DNA of 29,724 bases from Plicaturopsis crispa FD-325 SS-3 (lineage: Eukaryota > Basidiomycota > Agaricomycetes > Amylocorticiales > Amylocorticiaceae), in the NCBI GenBank assembly GCA_000827205.1, contig KN832577.1:103469-133192 (forward strand). The letters are read 5' to 3'. The translations under genes were made by a program, and so were the position numbers. Below are positions 22,044 to 29,724 of this stretch, one piece after another. The notes under the pieces are model-generated. The model searched no databases. It was not told the origin of the DNA and saw only the letters and a list, made by a program, of their open reading frames with translations. Each line of letters opens with the position of its first letter. The stretch's first letter is position 1.

Positions 22044-23070
22044 AGAGAGCTAGACGGGGGAGTCAACAAAGTGTCAGCGTCAGCGAGACATGCATATATA
22101 TATATCACATCCGGAGGCAGGGAAAACATTTACCGGGGTACGCAATGAGTGGGAGCACATGCACATCGCCACAAAGTCCACAGAGCATGCTGGCATGTAT
22201 GGGTGTGCTTCTTGGGTCAAGTGAGGTCGTGCTCCGCAGTGTTGAGAGGAGTTTGGCCGAGAAGATTTGTACATTGAAGAGTAGCCTGCGCAGCTCGGCT
22301 TCGGTCGCTTCAGGGGCAAGGGGTGTAAACCTTCGTTTGTGCTCTGGAGGTTGAGCTCACCTCGCGACCTAATCTGGCCTGATGATTGATCGTGCCTATG
22401 GAGCGGGAGACATGTCCTTCTTGTGCTCCTTCAAGACCGTCAGCTGCTTGGCCGCAGGCGTCCTGCTCACATCATTCACAGGGGTTCCGGTAAGAATCAG
22501 CTAGTCCATCTTCGCGTGGTAATCTATGATAACCGATAAGATGGATGATCGATAAGATGGACTTGCTTTCTTGGCGTTGTGATTGCTGGACGTTATCGCG
22601 TGCATTTATCGACGAGCCACATGAGACCGTATCTTTGAGGGACAAGTTAAAAGCACAACCTAAGGAGCTTGGCCTACGATGCTAATTTAGACAGAATGCT
22701 TTCAGTCTCTTTCCACCGGATGTCTGCAGTACCTTCAAGAGTAAAGACCGCAACACGTGTATGTGGCGTCCTTCTGAACCTTAACAGACCCGCGATTGAC
22801 GCTTCTACAAGGGTGTTGTGACTCAATTATACAGTGGACATTTAGTGCTTATAGCTCCAATGCATGAGGCACCAGTGCGGTGATCGCCTTCACCTGAGGT
22901 TGCACATACACGAGGCTGATAGCCGTGATTCCAGAATGTATGGCTATGCCGTGAAATTTGGGTTTGGATAAGTCAATACCTCAGAGAGGCATTCCATTCG
23001 AAATGGGCTTACGTATAGCCTGGAGAGTGGCAGTCAGTGGCGGAATTAGGAAGACCGTTTTATCAGTATC
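22044..23070. other. Intergenic, Helitron 5' side
   Basis: About 1 kb upstream of the Helitron frame. It has a short TA repeat at 22094-22105. On the minus strand at 22140-22350 there is an open segment with a CGLCG motif that might be an N-terminal Helitron exon, although I could not join it in phase to the ATG at 22043. From 22371 to 23070 I see nothing recognisable. Confidence 0.35.
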
Positions 23071-23141
23071 ATGGCAAGGACTGTGCTCTGTTTGTGTACA
23101 TCATGCCGGTACACACAAACAGAGCACAGTCCATGGCATGG
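23071..23141. repeat. Long hairpin with near-perfect arms
   Basis: Left arm 23078-23099 and right arm 23109-23132 are reverse complements over 20 perfect pairs (GGACTGTGCTCTGTTTGTGT). A 2-nt insertion near the loop separates them from a further short GTAC match. The outer part (CATGGCAAGG against CATGCCATGG) extends the stem to about 30 bp. The loop is about 9 nt. The right arm shares GAGCACAGTCCATGGCA with the element at 24638-24727. It may be a tiny MITE or a local inverted duplication. Confidence 0.75.
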
Positions 23142-23468
23142 TACTGGTGAACACGGGGACTTGCCGTAATGACTGCCGCTCATTGTGCGCACGGTGTGCC
23201 TTACACATCTCACGTCAAAGAAACTGACCCGCACCCCGTGTAGACTGAATCCACAGCTAAATTACATATAATACGGAAAGCTGAGTTGGGCGTACCCAGT
23301 CCCATACCCCACTGCTTTTCTAACGTACCGTCAACAGTGTCTCGAGATGGTCATCTACTCCCCAAGCGCAATATGGCGCTACCGATCCAGCGGTGGATTG
23401 ACGCTCCCGCGCAGGAATCCCCAGGAGTAAGCAACCTTCACATTTTTTCCTCGGTGCACACGCTTACA

Positions 23469-23858
23469 ATGTCTAGAACTCACGACGAGCATAACGCTCG
23501 CATGGCTGCGGTCATTGCACAATTCAGAGAGAAGCCGATACCTGAGAGAACACACTTTCTACGAATCCAGCGTGCGCGCCGGATGATGGATAGACAGCTC
23601 CTCTACCAAAGGAATTTCCGCCCAGTCAACAAAGACGTCGAGCACTGGATGACCGATGTCTATGATATATGGGAGAAATATCAGTATTTCTCAGTGGGTG
23701 AGACGGTGGTCGGGCTAATCGGTGGTGACCCAAGCGGCGTGTTGGCGGGGACGATCAAATCCATTACCGCTGCAGGACCACAGGTTATAAATCTGGAGCT
23801 TTCTCTTGAGCACCCATACGAATACTGTGACTGTCACTTCATCACCGTTCAACTGTGA
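23469..23858 (+). CDS. Small unknown protein, possible KOW-like C-terminal segment
   Basis: An intronless open frame of 129 aa beginning MSRTHDEHNARM and ending HFITVQL. The first half is charged and helical (RTHFLRIQRARRMMDRQLLYQ, about residues 29-49). The second half (VGETVVGLIGGDPSGVLAGT, then GPQVINLELS) has the G-V-G spacing of a small beta-barrel such as a KOW or SH3-like fold, but the match is weak. The same frame is open upstream, so an in-frame ATG at 23373 would add 32 residues. I prefer 23469 because the added residues are less protein-like. No homologue is recognised and the function is unknown. Confidence 0.5.
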   Translation: MSRTHDEHNARMAAVIAQFREKPIPERTHFLRIQRARRMMDRQLLYQRNFRPVNKDVEHWMTDVYDIWEKYQYFSVGETVVGLIGGDPSGVLAGTIKSITAAGPQVINLELSLEHPYEYCDCHFITVQL

Positions 23859-24319
23859 CAGCTAGAGTCGTACGTCCCTGCCCCATTGCTTTGTTCTCTA
23901 CTGATGAAGTGTGCTTAGCTTGTACGCAAATCAGCTAAAAGTCGTCCCTGGAGAACCGTGAAGTCAGTTGTCACCAAGGAGGTGGGAGACGCTGGAAAAC
24001 GGTCAGTTTCAGTACTGCTGAAAAGGCGAACTATGGCTCATGTGTACTGCTGGCAGTCATAGGTGCAAAATGCCGCATTTCTTGTTTTCTCTCTTTGTCA
24101 TTTGTAATGCTCGTCACTCGGAACCGCCTGCTGGAATACTATCACATTTCTTGCGCACCGTTCTTGTAGCCTAACACCAAGAGTACACAGCAAATCTGAG
24201 AGTAGGCGCCAGGAAGTGACTCGCTCCTTCCGAAATCGCCGAAAACGACTGTGAAATATGCTATCCGGAGTCCGGACCACAGGTTACTATATATATATAC
24301 GGGTAAAGGGCAGTGCAGC
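23859..24319. other. Intergenic, no gene seen
   Basis: About 460 bp ending in a TA-rich run at 24286-24299. No open frame with features and no clear repeat of its own. Confidence 0.45.
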
Positions 24320-24380
24320 GTGGACGTTGCCGGGGTGTGAGATTGCAGTAGGCGTTTTAAGATAGGAGCCTTAGCCTGAT
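24320..24380 (+). repeat. 61-nt direct repeat, copy 1
   Basis: This copy starts GTGGACGTTGCCGGGG and ends CCTTAGCCTGAT. It matches 29099-29159 over 61 nt with three mismatches and no gaps, in the same orientation 4.78 kb away. Flanks differ at once on both sides. Confidence 0.85.
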
Positions 24381-24525
24381 TCCTGGATACTTTATGTATC
24401 CAAGGTTTTGGGGCCCAAATTAGGACACGGTCTGGACTGACCTTATGGACCGCAGTTGTTCTCCCACGGTCACTTGATCAGTATGGGGCGGTTTTTATTT
24501 TATTTTCTTCTTCTCCTCTACACCG

Positions 24526-24554
24526 GCCCGCGTAGCGGGCACTCTTTGGTCTGG
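24526..24554 (+). repeat. GC hairpin followed by CTGG (Helitron 3'-end-like)
   Basis: GCCCGC (24526-24531), loop GTA, GCGGGC (24535-24540), then 10 nt, then CTGG at 24551-24554. Helitron 3' ends have a short GC hairpin about 10-12 nt before a CTRR end, so the geometry fits. It is on the opposite strand to the Helitron body, so it would mark a different element. The next base is A, not the usual T. Confidence 0.35.
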
Positions 24555-24637
24555 ACTTAGTTCCCCTACTTCGGCCTGTGATCCCACGGTCCGCGGGCGT
24601 CTATCTTCATTTGATCGCTATGCAAAACTAACGTGCT

Positions 24638-24727
24638 TTGCCGTTATTTTGCCATGGTCCGTATTCAATATACACGTATTTTTACCGTACCTGGCTATGG
24701 AGCACAGTCCATGGCAAAATACCGGCA
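24638..24727. repeat. 90-bp inverted-repeat element
   Basis: Left arm 24638-24666 and right arm 24699-24727 are reverse complements over about 29 nt with around five mismatches. The terminal TTGCCG and CGGCAA and the inner TATTTTGCCATGG match well. The loop is about 32 nt. The right arm contains GAGCACAGTCCATGGCA, also found in the hairpin at 23071-23141. The small size and terminal symmetry suggest a miniature element. Confidence 0.65.
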
Positions 24728-24918
24728 ACCCTCTGCAAGGGCAACAATGTTTCCCGTTACGGTTACGCCACACCTGCCGTTCAAAGTACGTCACGGACGG
24801 TTGCGCGGCAGGGTCGTGGTGTTCTCAGATGGTAAGTCCTGTCAAACCCCATCACCACGTTCAGTGTTTTACTATTTATTGGCCGTATGCACTCTGCCAC
24901 CCATGTCTCTCTCCCACT

Positions 24919-26309
24919 ATGTCTGCGTACCCCCATCATCTCTTCTCTCGTCCTGTTTATGAGGTAGATTTTGTTGGATCGGACGATTCTGCTCTTTTTA
25001 GGACAGTTCATGGTATGAGGTTCAATGCGACGAATCCAAGGTGAGTATGGTACCTCCAAGCCCGGCGTCTGTTTCGTGCCGCTGACTGGGATTTTTTTTC
25101 TAGATATATGATACCTGCCGACGAGGATGCCAGACGTGTTTGTCTCGTCCGACCTTCTTCAACTGTGATCATTCCTCATCTTGACCCTGCTCCTAGCGCT
25201 CCTATCTCCTCCATAACATGGTTTGGTTCATGTTTAATGGTAAGGCCTACATTGGTCCAGTTGCCGATGTACTTCGATCCCGTCGGGACCACGGTCAGCG
25301 TCATATCATTGATTTAGGTACTGGTGGCGGAGACTGGTTGGTCGCTCAAACTTCCCTCCACCCGATGTATTTGACAGGATTTCTGCACGATTAGGGCTAT
25401 CTCCATTGCTGACGAGTTTCCTCGGGTCGAAGTCACTGGTGTCGACCTGGCGCCCATCCAGCCCAGGTAGTTAATTTTCACTCTTCAGTTGTATAATCAG
25501 TAGTCATTTATTTCGCAGACTGGTGCCGTCGAACTGCACGTATGCCTTCTCCACTCTGTTCTGTTTCCTTGTTGAGTTCTGACCAACGATTCTAGCTTTG
25601 ATGTATGCGACCTAGACTTTTTTGAACTTTTGTATCCCCCGTCTACGTACGACTTTATCCATGCTCGTGCAATGCACACGGGGGTGAGTCTCTTTCCGTT
25701 TCCATCTCGTTTGCTGACTCTTGAATTCACAAACTTTTTCTTTACCAGATCTCTAATTATCCACGCTTTCTCAAGGAAGTGGGTCGTATGCTACGTACAG
25801 GTGGTATGGTCCTTCTCATCGAGCTCGACCTCGAGCCAATGGCGGATGGTAGGATGGAATCCGAGTTGCAAGGTTACTCGGGTCTGTCTGGTTGGTTTGC
25901 CCTCTGGCGCGCATACCATCATTGCCTTCATCGTCTCGGAGGTATCGACGTGACCGTTCCTCAACACCTGGGTGAGCTTTTGGCAGAAGCTGGACAGTTC
26001 GAGCATATCAGTACTAGGGTGGGAGATGTTCCTATAGGCTTTTGGCCTCGCGGTACCTACCTATTCTTCTGGCGTACTCTTCCGGATGATCTAATTTCAT
26101 TTTCTGTAGACCCTTTGAGACTGACCATCGGGGAGATTGCTTGGATGTACTTTGATTCTTTGCTCCCCTCCATGTTGCCTCTCTTCATCGATTCCGGGTA
26201 TTCGGAGGGTCATGCGAAGGTCCTTATCCGTAGCGCTCAGGAGGACTTGTACCACCCCATAGTCCACATGTCGACTCGTCTTCATATCGCATGGGCTTTC
26301 AAGAAGTAG
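24919..26309 (+). CDS. Class I SAM-dependent methyltransferase
   Basis: A seven-exon gene: 24919-25040, 25104-25137, 25197-25336, 25395-25466, 25519-25539, 25596-25683 and 25749-26309, predicted 345 aa. All introns are 52-65 nt GT-AG and all phases join. Motif I is IIDLGTGGGDW (about residues 89-99), the SAM-binding glycine loop. It is followed by ISIADEFPRVEVTGVDLAPI with the acidic residue that binds the ribose (motif II). FDVCDLDFFELLYPPSTYDF (motif III/IV region) and YPRFLKEVGRMLRTGGMVLL (motif V-VI) follow. The N-terminal NPRYMIPADEDARR resembles the YMLPxD lead-in of mushroom methyltransferases. The C-terminal half carries GFWPRGTYLFFWR and ends HIAWAFKK. It should transfer a methyl group from SAM to a small molecule or protein. 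The substrate cannot be told from sequence, and no biosynthetic cluster lies beside it. No targeting signal is visible, so a cytosolic place is assumed. Confidence 0.85.
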
Positions 26310-27184
26310 TATACAACTGTGGACATATACGATCGCCGGCACAAAAGCATGCTTGACGTATTTTATCCCTCCAGAGTGCGCGCCCGCAGACTGCGAGATC
26401 TTTTACACCCTCGATACAAGTAAACCTCTCGAGGCTCTCGTCAGCAAAAAAAAAAAAAGGAAAATCGTCAGACGACATGGGATTATGTAGATTATCTTGC
26501 ACCTGTAGACCTTTAGGTAGGTCCCGAGTTTATAGCATGCTGTAGCATTCTATGATCACTCTGTACCAACTTATAGACATATATACAAGGCTGGAGCAGT
26601 ATAGCGGTGTAACTACAATATATATACATAGTAGATATAAGTACTGCGTGGAGATATACTACCTTCCACCTCTACAGACAGCCTAGTAAGGGCAAGGAAA
26701 CGTCTACCCGCGCACAGGGCGTCTACAACATGATGTTGAGAGCGGACTTTCCTTCTATCACAACCGAAGATGCGAGCCTACACAACTCGGATACTCAGCA
26801 ACAGCATAGAAACAAACAATGATGAACGTACATGGTAGCCTACGTTGACGCGGGGGGGGGGCAATGTGGACGGGCAGACGAACCCCGCGGGTTCCTAGCC
26901 CACCAGCGACAGGGACACCCACCACTTCAGCGTTGCTATACCTTCGGAATGTATGACCTCGGGTACGGTTATGTAAGGAGACGCCACTTACAATTTCCCA
27001 TGGTATGGGGACGAGGCAGACCACAGCACCACTGGTTGCTCGACAGACACTGTCGACCGAATCGGTGTTGACGCGGGTGGCGGCACTGCTGCATATATGA
27101 GGGGGGAGGACACGCTTCAGCAATACACGCCATCGGGGGCAAAACATACGCACCTTGGTAACCGAACTGCGCGTCGCGCAACTC
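26310..27184. other. Intergenic, AT-rich then GC-rich, no gene seen
   Basis: About 870 bp after the methyltransferase. It has a run of 12-13 A at about 26446-26458 and several TATATA tracts at 26577-26640. A run of nine or so G lies at about 26852-26860. Open frames here lack motifs. The first part should hold the methyltransferase 3' untranslated region. Confidence 0.45.
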
Positions 27185-27330
27185 CGTAGCACGCGAGAAA
27201 ATCCTCGATGAGGCGGGTCCCGATCGTATAGTCCGTCTTCTCGAGCTAGGTCCTCACCACGGGGTAGTCGTCGTAGTCTTGGATGTTGTCAGCAAAGTGC
27301 GAGTGCAAAGCGCTCAACGTGATGGTAGGA
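27185..27330 (-). pseudogene. Remnant of TRAPP subunit Bet3 (TRAPPC3)
   Basis: On the minus strand one frame reads NIQDYDDYPVVRT, then a TAG at 27248-27246, then LEKTDYTIGTRLIEDFLA. Bet3 proteins have a matching QDYED.....QLEKMGYNIGxRLxEDFLA stretch. The TAG stands where Gln is usual, so a single C-to-T change (CAG to TAG) explains it. Sequence upstream and downstream of this block no longer matches. Bet3 is an essential core subunit of the TRAPP vesicle-tethering complex and normally single-copy, so an intact gene should exist elsewhere and this is a dead partial copy. Confidence 0.6.
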
Positions 27331-27686
27331 GGTAAACAAGTGGGTTGCCGCTCCCACCGCGGTTGATCGTGCTTGACTTTAGGGCCGGTCAGTGCAAACT
27401 TGTGACATAGGCGCCGGTAAGGCAAGCGATGGGCCGGGTTAAGCGAGCGATGGCTCTCGGTCAGGTAGTTTGATGATGCTACAACTATATATACCGACTC
27501 GGACGAACGATAATGATCCCTTCCCATAAAACAAGAAACCGTCTGATTACATTAAGTACAACAAGATGTCGAAGCGCGTTTTGAGGTTCCAAGAGAGCAG
27601 AAGAACGGTGTAGAAAAAAAAAAAAGTGGGACCAAAGAAAAATACGACGGTGAAGATAGAACCAGTGAGGGGATGTGGCGACGGTG

Positions 27687-28908
27687 TTAAGTATCATGTG
27701 TCAGGGTCTCGTACTGGAAACTGGTCATTTGCGAACGCTTCATACAATCGCGAAAAAAGAATCGCCGATCGTCCATGGTTGTACACAAAAAACAATTCCA
27801 TCGTTCCAGCTTACCGAAACCCTCGCGTATGAAAAGGTCGTATAGCTCCACCATGCTCGGGGTTCGAGAGGAGAGGTACTGATGGATATGATTCGGGTCT
27901 TCTGGTTTCGCCGAGGGCGGGATAGGTGGGGCTGACCGAGAGGCCTCTTCCGTCCTCTGGAGGAGTATGATCTGATCAAAATCCGTCAACGCCCACTTGG
28001 TCTTCAAGCGCGTGAAATAAGTCTCCCGTTCTCCGTGGGACCAATGAAGAAGGCCGATAAAATTTGTATCGGTGTCGATGCCTTCCTTCAAGAATCTATT
28101 TTCTAAATATCCCAACAATGTGTCGCGCAGGAATTTGCGGAGCATTGGGGACGTGTTCGATTTCGGGCCTGTCCTCAGGCTCGGCTGTTGATGACGGAGG
28201 ATCAGGGTTTTTCCCTTTTTTATGATCGGGGTGTTTGAAAGGTACTCACGTTCCTTTCTGCGTTCCGGCTTGTACCTGTCTCGACGTGGAGATCCTGGCC
28301 CTCGTCGCGTTGACGGGCATCATTGAGCGGTTCCTCGTGAATGTCCGCGTTTCCAGCGGGGGGGGTTGGATCTTTTTGTCGCGACGACGAATTTTTGATC
28401 TCCTGTCTCCCATCACGGCTGGGAAAAACACGCCTTGCCCTGAGATAGCGCGTAGTGTAGGCCACGATCGGCCAATCGTCCTTGTATCTGGTAAGTATGG
28501 GGCTGGCCTTGCAGGCCTGAATATGGACGCGCAATCAGCATTTTCCCACTGAAAGCGCCGCGACGAGGACTTTCCTTGGACACATAATTTCTCCACGCGG
28601 CGTCGGCTTGCTGTTTGACGGGTACCGATACATCTAAACATTCGTGTATCAAAGGGCGAAGGTTATCCTACCCGGAAATATCATTTTTCGCTCAACGACG
28701 TGTAACGATGATCGATGAACCGTACCGTAAGTTTTTTAAATTCATCAATGCCTCCCGATATCTTCATCGCATTGGCAAACATTGTGTTCGTGCCCTTCCC
28801 AGTGCACAATTTCCTGAAGTTTTTTGGTTTTGCAATGGCCATGTCGATACCCATAGTCGATGTCTTAGGGTCGGTGCCCGACTGATTATTGCGACGTTCG
28901 GGTGGCAT
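27687..28908 (-). CDS. Unknown multi-exon protein
   Basis: A minus-strand gene starting MPPERRNNQSG at ATG 28908. Exon 1 is 28908-28726 (61 codons, ending DEFKKLT). A 58-nt intron leads to exon 2 from 28667 (DNLRPLIHECLDVSVP, then KQQADAAWRNY). A third block (KASPILTRYKDDWPIVAYTT, then RRVFPSRDGRQEIKNSSS and a charged linker) follows. After an intron beginning GTGAGT near 28258 the last exon gives MLRKFLRDTLLGYLENRF and ends at 27687. The phases can be joined without error if an intron (GTGTCC to TTCAG, 67 nt) is assumed near 28590-28525. Without it the coding pattern jumps frames twice in that stretch (SG, ENADCASIF, ACKASPIL), which would mean frameshifts. I recognise no domain. It resembles uncharacterised proteins of mushroom genomes in style, but that is an impression. 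Confidence 0.5.
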
Positions 28909-29098
28909 TGTAAGATAAACTTGGGGAGAAACCCTCGTTTGGGCCTAGGAGGCGACGCGTCCACCAGCGCTAAACGACAATCCACCGTCGACGAGCAGAG
29001 GTAATCTGTAACCGGTTGACCGACGGGATAGATTTCTACAATAAGGTTCATTCACTGTCGGGATTCGGGCAGTGAAGCGCCCATCGGAGTAGGATAAG

Positions 29099-29159
29099 GT
29101 GGACGTTCCCGGGGTGTGAGATTGCAGTAGGTGTTTCAAGATAGGAGCCTTAGCCTGAT
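29099..29159 (+). repeat. 61-nt direct repeat, copy 2
   Basis: The second copy of the 24320-24380 repeat, with three substitutions (positions 10, 34 and 39 of the unit) and no indels. The flanks are unrelated to those of copy 1. Confidence 0.85.
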
Positions 29160-29358
29160 GTAAGCAGTATTCCCACGGGGTACCTTTTTGGGTGGTGTCC
29201 TATTTGGGACATCTGGCTTGCCCAGAGACCTGTTACTCCGTAAACTACGTATACAGGAACTGCACAGCAAGCAATGGGGAAATTGCAATGCACTGCACAG
29301 TAAGGCCAAGGGTACATTACAAAACTATTACAAGTACGCCTGGGAGTGCGCAGACAGG

Positions 29359-29433
29359 GTGTGTGCGGAGACGGCGTGCGCGGAGACAGCGTGCGCAGAG
29401 ACAGCGTATGTGCAGACAGCGTATGCGGAGACG
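29359..29433 (+). repeat. 15-bp minisatellite, five units
   Basis: Five tandem units of GCGTGCGCGGAGACA-type sequence, each 15 bp, with one to four differences between units. Because the unit is a multiple of three it encodes a five-residue repeat such as ETACA on the plus strand. I do not take this as a gene. Confidence 0.85.
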
Positions 29434-29520
29434 TTGGTTGGTGTCCCGCGTCGCTGAGAAATGCCACACATGTTAGCGTGCATCTGAATCACGGAGAAGA
29501 TGCAGACTTACGCGAAGCGC

Positions 29521-29711
29521 CCGTGCGCAGGGACAGTGTGCGCGGAAACGGCGTGCACGGGGTGCGGGGAGACGTCGGTCATCGTGGCGCTGATCATCGT
29601 ATGTGCGCGGAGACGGCGTGCGCAGAGACGGCGTGCGCGGAGACGGCGTGCGCGGAGACGGCATGCACGGGGTGCGGGGAGACGTTGGTCACCGTGGCGC
29701 TGATCATTGTA
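29521..29711 (+). repeat. 15-bp minisatellite with a 110-bp higher-order duplication
   Basis: A second array of the same GCGTGCGCGGAGACG unit. It also holds a longer block (GGTGCGGGGAGACGT, then GGTCATCGTGGCGCTGATC) that occurs twice, about 29551-29602 and 29661-29711, 110 bp apart with few differences. Between the copies lie four basic units. The array runs to near the window end, so it may continue. Confidence 0.8.
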
Positions 29712-29724
29712 TTTGAGACGCTGC

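Noticed and set aside
24649-25044. 131-codon open frame overlapping the methyltransferase start
   Set aside because: It crosses the 90-bp inverted repeat and is out of frame with the conserved methyltransferase exons.

Overview
The window looks like nuclear DNA from a filamentous basidiomycete, most likely an Agaricomycete (mushroom or polypore group). This rests on what the sequence shows. Genes lie on both strands and are broken by many 50-60 nt GT-AG introns with CTNAC-like branch sites. Intergenic gaps are short. There is a fungal-type Helitron with fused Rep and helicase domains, an F-box gene, small divergent protein kinases and a mushroom-type methyltransferase. I saw no rRNA, convincing tRNA, CRISPR or bacterial-type operon.

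Layout, left to right. 0.2-5.2 kb (minus strand): a kinase-like gene whose catalytic Asp is replaced (a predicted pseudokinase), a short gene of unknown function, and a second kinase gene with an intact catalytic set. 6.3-7.4 kb (plus): a five-exon gene for a shortened ribonucleotide reductase small-subunit (R2) homologue that has lost three of six iron ligands and the R1-binding tail. 8.2-9.8 kb (minus): a conserved-looking unknown protein with an acidic region and a basic C-terminus. 10.5-11.3 kb (plus): a paralogue of the short gene at 2.5-3.3 kb, with the same intron phases. 11.9-13.2 kb (plus): an F-box-type protein.

14.4-22.1 kb (minus) is dominated by a decayed Helitron. All main Rep and helicase motifs are recognisable, but the reading frame carries two frameshifts and two stop codons. 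Just beyond its helicase end, on the same strand, lies one isolated exon-like piece of an SHPRH-type SNF2 helicase, possibly captured.

22-29.7 kb is a repeat-rich stretch: two hairpin elements sharing a 17-nt core, a 61-nt direct repeat, a GC hairpin resembling a Helitron 3' end, and 15-bp minisatellites at the right edge. Between them lie a small unknown gene, a seven-exon SAM-dependent methyltransferase that appears intact, a stop-containing remnant of the TRAPP subunit Bet3, and another unknown multi-exon gene.

The genes do not form an obvious pathway. The window reads as a fast-evolving accessory region with pseudoenzymes, paralogues, gene fragments and transposon debris. The best candidate for something new is the R2-like protein, whose loss pattern recalls the yeast Rnr4 type of non-catalytic partner subunit. 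Exon boundaries given here were set by eye from splice signals and reading frame and are predictions.
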